Below the pieces are notes generated by a model. That model worked only from the letters and a program-made list of their open reading frames with translations. It was not told the origin of the DNA and did no database searches. Below, one piece after another: positions 8,414 to 17,522 of a DNA stretch of 64,000 nt. Within the stretch, counting starts at the first letter, position 1; every line of letters starts with the position of its first letter. The stretch spans positions 1,958,987-2,022,986 of the forward strand of contig NZ_JAKJSC010000001.1 of NCBI RefSeq assembly GCF_029029525.1, read 5' to 3'. The position numbers and the translations under genes were made by a program. Source of the DNA: Labilibaculum sp. DW002. GTDB lineage: Bacteria; Bacteroidota; Bacteroidia; Bacteroidales; Marinifilaceae.

Positions 8414-11400
8414 ATGCAAATACAATTTAGAAGATTTAAAGATTGGAAGATCAAAACAAAGTTATTTCTATCTACTCTAATCACCCTTATAAGTATCCTA
8501 TTCCTTGGTCTTATTTCTAGCTATTTTTTCAATACCAGCAGAACTTTAGGCATCATGATAAATGGTGTTCGTGTTCACCAGACCTTACTTCAAAATTCGG
8601 TAGAAGAATTGTATCAATTTAGAATTCGAAAAGATTCTACATATTTGGTAAAATCAGCAGCACATTTAACAAAAGCAAATCACTTAATTGAAGATTTGTT
8701 AAAACTAGAGAAAGATTACACCTCTAAGAGTACGGCAGAAATAGCTTCCTATCTTTTTAATGGTTCTCCCGAAGTTTATAGTAACGACATTAAAAATGCA
8801 GAATTACTAGTAAGCAGATTAAAAGTACTTAACAAAGTGCGCAACAAAAATTTAAGCGGTGCAAGAGTAAACGTGCGTAAAGCACTTAATATTATTGACG
8901 ATATTAAAAAAGAACTGCTTAGTAACGGGGAAAATATAGATATTGATATTATTCAAGTTAAACTGAGTACAATTCAACAGCATTACTCGAACATTAGTAA
9001 CGAAGTTAATGATCTATCGCATAAAATTAATTCGGCTTTAATCTTTATAATATTTACAATAGCATTTATTATTGCAGGTATAATATTTGTTTTAGCAAGA
9101 TATATTTCAAAATCAATTTCTGTTCCTGTTGAAAAAATTGTTAACAATTTCAAATTAATTGCATTAGGGAATTATCATACTCCCTTAAATATTGAATCAA
9201 AAGATGAGATTGGAAACCTAGCTAGATCATTCAACACAATACAACTTGATTTTCAGAATGTTGTAAACCACACCGGTAAGATTGCAAAAGGAGATTTAAG
9301 CCATACCATTTCGCCAAAATCAAAAGAGGATGAATTATCCATCTCCTTAAACCAAATGGTACAAACACTTAAAGATGCAAAGTCAAAAAACGACGAAACC
9401 TTATGGTTTAGATCTAGTGTAAATAAATTTAATGCCATACTTCAAGGAGATCAGAACTTAGAAAACGTAACAAATAAATCTCTTATTTTTATCAGTGAAT
9501 TATTAGAAGTTCAACTTGGAGCAATCTACATTTATCATGAAGATCAAGAAGTTTTAGAGCTTAATGCCTCGGTTGGAATGCCAAAGGATATAGAGCATAG
9601 ACACATACCAAAAGGTCATGGCTTGGTAGGTCAAGCAGCACTAACAAAGAAAATAAAGCATTTTAAAGATGTTCCGAATGATTATTTTTCAATTTTTTCG
9701 GCAACGGGAAAAATGAAACCAAATAATATCCTACTCATTCCGCTTACTTTCAATAAAAAGATACGAGGAGTTATGGAATTAGCGACAATTAACACGCTTA
9801 ACGAATCAGCAATTAGCTTTATAGAAGCGATTCGTGAAAGTGTTGCCGTTAAAATCTCCTCTACTTTAGCGAGAACCCAGTTAGAGGTACTGCTCACGAA
9901 AACACAAGATCAAGCTAATGAATTACAAGTACAGCAAGAAGAACTTCGCATTGCAAATGAAGAACTTGCCGACCAAACACAAACATTAATTGATAATGAA
10001 ACAAAACTTCAGGTACAACAAGAAGAACTTCGAGTTGCTAACGAAGAATTAGAAGAAAGAACAAATCAACTTGAAATACAAAAAGACGAAATTCAAAACA
10101 AGAATCTCAATTTATCTCAAACACACGATAAGTTAGAAACAAAAGCCCGTGAATTAGAACAAACAAGTCAATACAAAACTGATTTTCTGGCCAATATGTC
10201 TCATGAATTAAGAACTCCCCTAAACAGTTTATTAATTTTGTCTAGTTTGTTAGCTAAAAATAAAAAGGGAAACTTAACTTCTGAAGACATTGAGTCAGTA
10301 GAAATTATAAATAAGAGTGGTAAAGATTTATTGCAATTAATTAATGAAATATTAGATCTATCGAAGATCGAAGCAGGAAAAATGACTGTTGAATTTGAAA
10401 ATCTTAACACTGAAAGCATTGCTAAGGATATTCTAATCAATTTTAAACATCAAGCGGAAAAGAAAAAATTAGACTTGAATATTGACATCGCTTCAGATTT
10501 CCCTAAAACCATTGAAACAGATCAATTAAGAATATCTCAAATTCTGAAAAACCTTTTATCAAACGCTTTTAAATTTACTTCACAAGGATCTATTACAGTA
10601 GCTATGAAAATGGTCACCGATAAAGAAAACTTGCGAAGAACAGATTTAAAAGATGTTGATACGTGTGCATTTTTGGTAACAGACACAGGAGTTGGTATTC
10701 CTAACGATAAAAAAGAAGCTATTTTTGAAGCTTTTCAACAAGCTGATGGTAGTACGTCTCGCAAATATGGTGGTACAGGCTTAGGTTTATCTATTTCTAA
10801 GGAATTGGCATTTATGTTAGGTGGCGAAATTCATCTCGAAAGTGAAACGAATAAAGGTTCTATCTTCACAATTATACTGCCATTAAAGCAAAAAGAAAGT
10901 AGCAAATCAGACGTAAACTCTAGGACAATTATAGAAGACAAGATAGTTGAAAAACCTGTTGTCTTGCCACAGTTCATAGATGATGATAGAGACATACCTC
11001 ATTCAAAACCTACGGTAGTTGTAATTCATCCAAATCAAAAAGAAGCAAGTCAGCTTTATTCTCAAATTCATGACACTCAATTCAATGCTCTTGCAGCTTC
11101 AAATGTTAGCGATGCATTGTTATTAATTGAAGCGCATCAACCTTCGGCAATTATAATTGGTCTGGAATTGTTAAGAGAAAATGGAGAAGCTGAATTAGAA
11201 CAATTGAAAGCGCACCCTTTTGCATCAACTTTACCAATACACATTGTTAATCCTGTTGAAGGAATTGGCGAAATAGAAAAAGGAGAATTGTCAACGGTTA
11301 ACGCAACAGATTTTAATAGCGCAATTGGAAAAATTGAAAAGGAATTACTTTCTGATTATAAAAAAATACTAATAATTGAAGATGATCCATTAACTCGAAA

Positions 11401-12154
11401 GATTCTCACAACACTCTTAGAACCGACCAATGCGATTATAGAAGAAGTATCAACAGGTCTTGAAGGAATAGCGCTAATTAAAGAAAACAAATACAATTGT
11501 ATCGTTTTAGATTTAGGCTTACCTGATATTAGTGGTAACGAATTATTAGCCAAACTCTCTAAGGAAAATATCGATATCCCAAATACAATTATTTACACAG
11601 GTAAAGAACTTTCAAGAGAAGAACATCGAGACTTAAGTAAATATACAAATTCCATTATTCTTAAGGGACTAAAATCAGATGTTCGACTTATGGATGAAGT
11701 GACTTTATTCTTGCACCACGTAGCAATAAAGAACCCCCAAATACAAACCCAAGAAATAACCGATATTGACGAATCAATATTTAAAGGAAAAAGAATTTTG
11801 GTTGTGGACGACGAGATACGAAATATCTTTGCTCTGGGAAAAATTCTCGAGGATAAAGATATGGAAGTTTTAGAAGCTGAAAATGGAAAAATTGCTCTTG
11901 AAGTTCTCGAGGAAGAAAGTAATATCGATTTAGTTTTGATGGATGTAATGATGCCAGAAATGGACGGTTATACGGCAATCGAACATATTAGAAAAACACC
12001 AAAAATAAAAAACATACCAGTAATCTGTACCACTGCTAAAGCAATGAAAGAAGATTACGACAAAGCTATTGCACATGGTGCAAACGACTACTTATCTAAA
12101 CCAATTGACGAGAATAAGCTGTTTTCAATGCTAAAAATTTGGCTATACAATTAA
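8414..12154 (+). CDS. Large hybrid sensor kinase: HAMP-GAF-HisKA-HATPase-REC-REC-REC
   Basis: This 1246-residue membrane kinase has, in order: TM1 (about 16-38); an extracytoplasmic helical sensor (about 40-205); TM2 (about 208-232); HAMP-like linkers (about 233-335); a GAF domain (about 340-490); a coiled coil (about 495-590) with two copies of QVQQEELR(I/V)ANEEL; HisKA with phospho-His597 in NMSHELRTPLNS; a HATPase with NLLSNAFKFT and GGTGLGLSIS; and three receivers. Receiver 1 (about 864-950) lacks the acidic residues. Receiver 2 has acceptor D1033 (VLDLGLPD) and receiver 3 has D1177 (LMDVMMPEMDGY). It heads an operon with a second hybrid kinase, cheR and cheB, so the methylation enzymes may act on this protein's helical regions. 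Confidence 0.92.
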   Translation: MQIQFRRFKDWKIKTKLFLSTLITLISILFLGLISSYFFNTSRTLGIMINGVRVHQTLLQNSVEELYQFRIRKDSTYLVKSAAHLTKANHLIEDLLKLEKDYTSKSTAEIASYLFNGSPEVYSNDIKNAELLVSRLKVLNKVRNKNLSGARVNVRKALNIIDDIKKELLSNGENIDIDIIQVKLSTIQQHYSNISNEVNDLSHKINSALIFIIFTIAFIIAGIIFVLARYISKSISVPVEKIVNNFKLIALGNYHTPLNIESKDEIGNLARSFNTIQLDFQNVVNHTGKIAKGDLSHTISPKSKEDELSISLNQMVQTLKDAKSKNDETLWFRSSVNKFNAILQGDQNLENVTNKSLIFISELLEVQLGAIYIYHEDQEVLELNASVGMPKDIEHRHIPKGHGLVGQAALTKKIKHFKDVPNDYFSIFSATGKMKPNNILLIPLTFNKKIRGVMELATINTLNESAISFIEAIRESVAVKISSTLARTQLEVLLTKTQDQANELQVQQEELRIANEELADQTQTLIDNETKLQVQQEELRVANEELEERTNQLEIQKDEIQNKNLNLSQTHDKLETKARELEQTSQYKTDFLANMSHELRTPLNSLLILSSLLAKNKKGNLTSEDIESVEIINKSGKDLLQLINEILDLSKIEAGKMTVEFENLNTESIAKDILINFKHQAEKKKLDLNIDIASDFPKTIETDQLRISQILKNLLSNAFKFTSQGSITVAMKMVTDKENLRRTDLKDVDTCAFLVTDTGVGIPNDKKEAIFEAFQQADGSTSRKYGGTGLGLSISKELAFMLGGEIHLESETNKGSIFTIILPLKQKESSKSDVNSRTIIEDKIVEKPVVLPQFIDDDRDIPHSKPTVVVIHPNQKEASQLYSQIHDTQFNALAASNVSDALLLIEAHQPSAIIIGLELLRENGEAELEQLKAHPFASTLPIHIVNPVEGIGEIEKGELSTVNATDFNSAIGKIEKELLSDYKKILIIEDDPLTRKILTTLLEPTNAIIEEVSTGLEGIALIKENKYNCIVLDLGLPDISGNELLAKLSKENIDIPNTIIYTGKELSREEHRDLSKYTNSIILKGLKSDVRLMDEVTLFLHHVAIKNPQIQTQEITDIDESIFKGKRILVVDDEIRNIFALGKILEDKDMEVLEAENGKIALEVLEEESNIDLVLMDVMMPEMDGYTAIEHIRKTPKIKNIPVICTTAKAMKEDYDKAIAHGANDYLSKPIDENKLFSMLKIWLYN

Positions 12155-12173
12155 CTGCAACCCAATACGAAAT

Positions 12174-13792
12174 ATGGAATTGAACAAAGAACAACAACTA
12201 CCTATAATGCAGAAGATAAAATATTAATCGTAGACGATAAAGAAGAGAATTTAATAAGTCTTGAATATATTCTTTCTGATTTCGATGTGGAGGTTGTGAA
12301 AGCTTATTCTGGTGAAGAAGCTCTCAAATGTACATTGAAAGATGAATTTGCAATGGCAATTCTAGATGTGCAGATGCCTGGTATGGACGGCTATGAAACC
12401 CTTGAATTAATGCGCCATAGAAAGAAAACAAAATACCTGCCAGTTATTTTTGTATCCGCTATTCATCAGAGCGATTTTCATATTGTAAAAGGTATTGAAA
12501 CAGGTGCTGTCGATTTTATTCCCAAACCAATTACTCCTGAAGTTTTAAAGGGAAAGGTTAGCATCTTTCTCGATTTATACAGACAAAGAAAAGAGCTGGA
12601 TCTTGTTTTAAAATATCTCGAGAATAAAAATGAAGAACTTATAATAGCCAAGAACAAAGCTGAAGAGGCCACTAATGCAAAATCAATGTTTCTCGCTAAT
12701 ATGTCTCACGAAATTCGTTCTCCTATGAATGGTATTTTGGGTTTATCTAAACTTTTGTTGCAGTCAGATTTAAATGATGAACAAAAAGACATGCTCGAAG
12801 TAATGAGTAATTCAGGTGAACATTTATTGCAGATTATTAATGACATACTAGATTTCTCGAAAATTGAAGCTGGGCAAATTGAACTTGAATGTATCGATTT
12901 TGATATCAGAAAAGTTTGTGATACCATTTTTCAACTTCTAAATTTTAGAGCTATTGAAAAAGGGATCGAATTCAAGATTGAAATTGATGATATGGTTCCT
13001 GAAAATTTAATTGGAGATTCATTTCGATTAAATCAGATTTTAATGAACTTAGCCAACAATGCTATAAAATTCACTCAAGAAGGATCAGTTACCATTTCGA
13101 TTAAATGTCTTGAAAAGAAAAACGAGCAGGTTACCTTATTCTTTGCAATAAAAGATACTGGCATAGGAATATCGGCAGATGCACAAACAAAGTTGTTTCG
13201 TGAATTTACACAATCTAATAGTACCATTACTCGTGAATTTGGGGGAACTGGCTTAGGCTTAGCCATATCAAAAAACCTAACCAATTTAATGGGTGGGAAA
13301 ATTAGCCTTCAAAGCCAACTAGGTGTTGGTTCTGACTTTATGGTAGAACTTAATTTTGACTACAAAGAAAAACAAGCAACAATGATAGACGAACAAAATA
13401 CAAACATCCCTTCTGAAATCTCAATTCTGGTTGCAGAAGATAATCCTATCAATCAAAAGGTTGTTACCATGACGCTAAAGATAATGGGATTGAAATGTGA
13501 GATCGCAAAAAATGGTCTGGAAGCATTTGAAATGTACAAAGAAAAACGTCACCAAATCATACTAATGGATATGCAAATGCCTGTTCTTGATGGGATTAGC
13601 GCAACGGAAAAAATTAGAGGATTTGAAAATTTAGAAACCATTGATGATCCTGCTTTTATTGTAGCACTTACCGCGAATGCCTTTGTTGAGGACAAACAAA
13701 GATGTATTGAAGCTGGCATGAACGACTTTATTAGCAAACCATTTAAAGAAGAGGCTCTTAGGAAAGTATTGAATCAAGCTTCAAAGAAATAG
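12174..13792 (+). CDS. Hybrid histidine kinase REC-HisKA-HATPase-REC, interrupted by an early frameshift
   Basis: The long frame opens only at a GTG (12287), which would delete the first strand and acidic pair of the N-terminal receiver. Reading upstream in that frame gives [18 protein letters not shown], a perfect receiver start, but with no ATG before the previous gene's stop. An ATG at 12174 ([11 protein letters not shown]) runs in another frame and joins if one A is added to ATAATG at 12204-12209. The intended protein is therefore about 540 residues: receiver (acceptor in [13 protein letters not shown]), HisKA ([14 protein letters not shown]), HATPase ([10 protein letters not shown]) and a C-terminal receiver ([11 protein letters not shown]). 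It sits in the kinase-cheR-cheB operon. The break may be real or a base-calling error. Confidence 0.82.
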
Positions 13793-13809
13793 TACGTTAG
13801 AAAGTGCAT

Positions 13810-14652
13810 ATGAATCCAAACAAACTGGAGAACCTAGATAATATTGATATTGAAATACCTTTACTCTTAGAAGCAATTTTCCAAAAATATGGATACGACT
13901 TTAGGAATTATTCCAAGGCGCATATTAAGAGAAGATTGATGCGTAGAATGGCTATTGGTAAATTTGAATCAATCTCTTTAATCCAAGATAAAATATTAAG
14001 AGATAAACAATTTTTTGTTGAGCTATTAGCAGATTTGTCGATCAATGTCACAGAAATGTTTCGTGATCCTGAATTCTATGCTTCATTTCGAGAGAATGTT
14101 GTGCCTAATTTGAAAACTTATCCTTTTATTAAAATCTGGCATGCTGGCTGTTCTACTGGCGAAGAAGTCTATTCATTTGCCATTCTCTTACGAGAAGAAG
14201 GTATTCTAGATCGCTGCCAGATATACGCAACAGATTTTAATAGAAAAGTACTTGAAGTTGCTAAACAAGGGATTTATGCAACTCGAGATATAGAACTATT
14301 TGAAAGAAACTATACGAAGTCAGGGGGAAAATCAAAACTATCCGACTTTTACACCATGAAATATGGTTCAATAAAACTAGACCAGTCTCTCGTTAAAAAA
14401 GTCGTATTTGCAGATCATAACCTAGTTACTGATTCTGTATTTGCAGAGGTGAATCTTATTATTTGTCGTAATGTCTTAATTTATTTTAATCGAGATTTAC
14501 AAAACAAGGTTATCAACCTATTTCACGAAAGCTTATCCTCTAGCGGTTTTTTATGTCTGGGAACAAAAGAATCTCTTCGTTTTACAAGTCAAGAAAGAAA
14601 TTTTACCGAAATTGATGTAGCACAAAGAATATTCAAAAAAAGAATTGGTTAA
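13810..14652 (+). CDS. cheR: CheR-type protein-glutamate methyltransferase
   Basis: This enzyme of about 280 residues transfers methyl groups from S-adenosylmethionine to glutamates on receptor helices. The N-terminal helical domain (about 10-75) holds the basic patch KRRLMRRM. The SAM fold has HAGCSTGEEVYSFA and the family-typical LIICRNVLIYFN. The ATG at 13810 is preferred over an in-frame GTG at 13804. The stop codon overlaps the ATG of cheB by one base (TAATG), so the two are translationally coupled. No classical chemoreceptor, CheA or CheW gene is present nearby, so the substrate is probably one of the two hybrid kinases just upstream. Confidence 0.93.
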   Translation: MNPNKLENLDNIDIEIPLLLEAIFQKYGYDFRNYSKAHIKRRLMRRMAIGKFESISLIQDKILRDKQFFVELLADLSINVTEMFRDPEFYASFRENVVPNLKTYPFIKIWHAGCSTGEEVYSFAILLREEGILDRCQIYATDFNRKVLEVAKQGIYATRDIELFERNYTKSGGKSKLSDFYTMKYGSIKLDQSLVKKVVFADHNLVTDSVFAEVNLIICRNVLIYFNRDLQNKVINLFHESLSSSGFLCLGTKESLRFTSQERNFTEIDVAQRIFKKRIG

Positions 14653-15212
14653 TGTATAAAGCATTAGTCATAGGAACATCATTTGGAGGTTTGGAAGCTC
14701 TTAAAGCAATTATTCCTCTATTGCCAAAAGATTTTCCTTTGGCAATTCTAATTGTTTTGCATATTGGTGAAAACAATAATGATCACTTTATAAATTACTT
14801 AAATAACCATTGTAATTTATTCGTAAAAGAAGCTGAAGACAAGGAAATTATTAAGGCTGGAACAATTTATTTTGCTCCTCCTAATTATCATTTACTAGTT
14901 GATGACAATTCACAAATTGCATTGAGCATAGATTCTAGAATACATCATTCCAGACCATCCATAGATGTTCTTTTTGAATCGGCTGCATGGCATTATCAAA
15001 ACAAGCTTATAGGGGTATTGCTTACCGGTTTAAATCAGGATGGAGCACTTGGGCTAAAAGAAATACAAGAATTTGGTGGCCTCACGATTGTTGAAAACCC
15101 GAACAATGCTATGGCTTCCATAATGCCGGCTTCTGCAATTAAATTAATTAAACCCGATTTCATTTTAGAAATTGACCAAATAGCCAGTGAAATAACCAAA
15201 CTCATTAAATAG
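14652..15212 (+). CDS. cheB: CheB-type protein-glutamate methylesterase, receiver-less
   Basis: This 186-residue protein is the catalytic CheB domain alone, which hydrolyses glutamyl methyl esters on receptor proteins. The triad is visible: Ser10 in GTSFGG, His37 in VLHIGE, and Asp in GLNQDGALGL near residue 131. Classical CheB has an N-terminal receiver that gates activity; here it is missing, so regulation must come from elsewhere, perhaps from the receiver-bearing kinases in the operon. The gene overlaps cheR by one base. Stand-alone CheB domains beside CheR and hybrid kinases recur in several bacterial phyla and are usually not flagellar chemotaxis genes. Confidence 0.93.
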   Translation: MYKALVIGTSFGGLEALKAIIPLLPKDFPLAILIVLHIGENNNDHFINYLNNHCNLFVKEAEDKEIIKAGTIYFAPPNYHLLVDDNSQIALSIDSRIHHSRPSIDVLFESAAWHYQNKLIGVLLTGLNQDGALGLKEIQEFGGLTIVENPNNAMASIMPASAIKLIKPDFILEIDQIASEITKLIK

Positions 15213-15356
15213 GCTAAATTTCTTTCCAAATACAGGTTAGCATTCACCCATTCTTCAAATGGTGACAATTAATTGATCTCCCCATTTAAATAGTAAAACA
15301 AAACCAATATTTTTTCCGAACTTTCGGGCAAATAACACATCCAAAACAATTGAATA

Positions 15357-15899
15357 ATGACTACTTCTGTGGAGATAAAGGCATACTGCAAAGATCTTAC
15401 TAAGCTTAAAAATATTCTTCTCGCTATTCAAGCTAAAGAACTTGGTACAGATCATCAAACTGACACCTATTTTCATTCAAAATCAGGAATTTTAAAATTA
15501 AGAGAAGGCACTTATGGTAGTCAACTCCTTCACTACAATATTGAAAGCGGAAAACAAACAATTCAAAACACACTAAATTCTTACAAAACAATTCCGAAAT
15601 CTTGCTTAAAAGAGATTCTGGAAAAAACCATTGGTTCGAGCTGTATTGTTGATAAAGAAAGAAAAAGCTACCAGCTAGAAAACATCTCTTTTCATTTAGA
15701 TAGTGTAAAAGGCTTAGGTGATTTTATCCTTATAGAAGCTAATGATTTAGATGGCACCATCGGTTTAGAACAATTGAAAGGACAATGCAACAAACACCTT
15801 AAAACTTTAGAAATCAACGCAAAATCAATTGTATCATTGACGTATCAAGAACTCTTACAACAAAACAATCTATTCAATCAAATTTTAGTGGATGAATAA
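15357..15899 (+). CDS. CYTH-domain protein (class IV adenylate cyclase/ThTPase fold)
   Basis: This 180-residue protein has CYTH triphosphate-tunnel features: SVEIKAYC at the start, matching ExExK apart from a missing first Glu; QTDTYF; GILKLREG; and LDSVKGLGDFILIEA, where homologues usually read F(V/I)EIEA, so one more acidic residue is Leu. CYTH enzymes bind triphosphates with divalent metals, and class IV cyclases, thiamine triphosphatases and polyphosphatases share the fold. Which reaction this one performs cannot be told, and the lost acidic residues make activity uncertain. It follows cheB by 144 bases and may be a separate unit. Confidence 0.75.
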   Translation: MTTSVEIKAYCKDLTKLKNILLAIQAKELGTDHQTDTYFHSKSGILKLREGTYGSQLLHYNIESGKQTIQNTLNSYKTIPKSCLKEILEKTIGSSCIVDKERKSYQLENISFHLDSVKGLGDFILIEANDLDGTIGLEQLKGQCNKHLKTLEINAKSIVSLTYQELLQQNNLFNQILVDE

Positions 15900-15982
15900 A
15901 AACTAAATTAATTTGGGCGAGTTTCTACATTTTTAAGCTAACAATTTAGTAACTTGTATGAACAACCTAAAGCTATCTGTTC

Positions 15983-16420
15983 ATGCTTCAATTTGAATTT
16001 GATATCCGAAATCATAAAATCAACAATAACGAATCAAAGGGAATTCAACTTGCCTTGAGTATTTCCTTCTTGATTTGTGCGGCTTTATTTTATGCTTTTA
16101 CAAAGTATTTAGAATTCTTTCCTTTTAACGAATATCTGATACTTATTTTAGTTGTACTCTCTCTTTACTTTATTGGCTTGCTTTTAGGATGTAAACTGCT
16201 ATATCCAAAAGAATACCTCACCATTAACTCAAGAAAATTAACCTATAAAACTGGTTGGCGAAATAACAAACTAAAGGTCTACCTAAAAGACATTAAAGAT
16301 TTCTCAATTCAGGATCGAAATCTTATTTTAAATCTAAAGAGTAAAGAGAAATTACAAATCGACCTGAACAATTTAAGCGAGAGAGCCATAATTATTCTGA
16401 AGAATTATTTAAACCTATAA
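15983..16420 (+). CDS. Small two-helix membrane protein, unknown function
   Basis: I do not recognise a family for this 145-residue protein. It has two adjacent hydrophobic helices (about residues 20-42 and 50-70) followed by a soluble, beta-rich tail (about 78-145: YLTINSRKLTYKTGW, VYLKDIKDFSIQDRN). That layout resembles PH-like membrane proteins that place a small beta domain at the cytoplasmic face. It lies between the CYTH gene and a terminator shared with the convergent tsaD. Confidence 0.6.
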   Translation: MLQFEFDIRNHKINNNESKGIQLALSISFLICAALFYAFTKYLEFFPFNEYLILILVVLSLYFIGLLLGCKLLYPKEYLTINSRKLTYKTGWRNNKLKVYLKDIKDFSIQDRNLILNLKSKEKLQIDLNNLSERAIIILKNYLNL

Positions 16421-16422
16421 AA

Positions 16423-16450
16423 GAAACGGAAGAATAATTTCTTCCGTTTC
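16423..16450. terminator. Bidirectional terminator between convergent genes
   Basis: A 10-bp perfect stem (GAAACGGAAG / CTTCCGTTTC) with an 8-base A/T loop lies between the stops of the small membrane protein gene and tsaD. Flanking runs are only moderately T-rich. Confidence 0.6.
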
Positions 16451-16456
16451 CTTCAT

Positions 16457-17479
16457 TTATTTAATAGTCATTCGGGCAAAAGGAGCTGTATCCTGTTCCA
16501 CAAAATCCTTTTTCAGATATTTAAAATAACCAGTAATTGCAACCATCGCTGCATTATCTAATGAATAACCTAACTGAGGAATATAAACCTTCCAGCCCTG
16601 CTTAACAGCAGTTTCTTTCATGGCATTCTGTAAACCTGAATTTGCCGAAACTCCACCAGCAATTGCAACTTCTTTTATCCCTGTTTCACGTACGGCACGT
16701 TTCACCTTATTCATAAGCACATCAACAATTGTGTATTGCAATGAAGCACACAAATCATTCATGTTTTCTTCTATAAAATTGGGGTTCTCTTTAATTCTAT
16801 CGCGCAAGAAATACAGAAATGAAGTTTTTAAACCACTAAAACTATAGTTCAATCCTTGGATTCTAGGTCGGTTAAACTCAAAAGCCAATGAATTCCCCTC
16901 TTTAGCACGTTTATCAATTACTGGTCCTCCTGGATAAGGAATACCCATGACTTTAGCGCATTTATCGAAAGCTTCACCAGCTGCATCATCAATCGTTTCA
17001 CCAATAACTTCCATTTCCATGTGATCTTTCACAACTATAATCTGAGAATTTCCTCCTGAAACCAATAAGGCAAGAAATGGAAAGTTTGGATGCTCATAAG
17101 TATTCTTCAAATCATCAATAAAATGAGCTAATATGTGTGCTTTAAGATGGTTCACCTCGATAAGTGGAATGTTTTTAGAAAGAGCAAAGCCTTTTGCAAA
17201 AGATGTTCCAACCATTAAAGATCCTAATAATCCTGGGCCACGCGTGAATGCGACTGCATCAATTTCATCAGCAGTTACGTTTGCCACCTTCAATGCCTGA
17301 TCGACTACTGGAATAATATTTTGCTGGTGGGCACGAGAAGCCAATTCCGGCACAACTCCACCATAAGCCATGTGCACAGTTTGAGTGGCAGTAATGTTAG
17401 AATGAATCACACCATCGCGCAAAACTGAAGCCGATGTGTCATCACATGAAGATTCAATTCCTAATATCGTTATACTCAT
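16457..17479 (-). CDS. tsaD: tRNA N6-adenosine threonylcarbamoyltransferase TsaD
   Basis: TsaD transfers threonylcarbamoyl from threonylcarbamoyl-AMP to A37 of ANN-reading tRNAs, acting with TsaB and TsaE. The 340-residue length is standard. The N-terminus ILGIESSCDDTSASV is diagnostic of the ASKHA fold. The metal-binding His pair lies in NHLKAHILAH, and nucleotide-binding motifs LVSGGNSQI and AIAGGVSANSGL are intact. The gene faces the large tamB gene across a 43-base divergent promoter region. TrmO, which methylates the same t6A base, is encoded further along at about 52.4 kb. Confidence 0.97.
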   Translation of the reverse strand: MSITILGIESSCDDTSASVLRDGVIHSNITATQTVHMAYGGVVPELASRAHQQNIIPVVDQALKVANVTADEIDAVAFTRGPGLLGSLMVGTSFAKGFALSKNIPLIEVNHLKAHILAHFIDDLKNTYEHPNFPFLALLVSGGNSQIIVVKDHMEMEVIGETIDDAAGEAFDKCAKVMGIPYPGGPVIDKRAKEGNSLAFEFNRPRIQGLNYSFSGLKTSFLYFLRDRIKENPNFIEENMNDLCASLQYTIVDVLMNKVKRAVRETGIKEVAIAGGVSANSGLQNAMKETAVKQGWKVYIPQLGYSLDNAAMVAITGYFKYLKKDFVEQDTAPFARMTIK

Positions 17480-17522
17480 ATTTTTGTTTTATATCCTTAT
17501 AATACTGGTATTACACACATAA

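Noticed and set aside
8265-8480. A 71-residue open frame overlapping the start of the large hybrid kinase
   Set aside because: It lies in a different frame from the kinase, shows no domain, and its second half is simply the kinase start read out of frame.
12287-12289. GTG as the start of the second hybrid kinase
   Set aside because: It would delete the first strand and acidic pair of the receiver, which are fully present upstream in the same frame.
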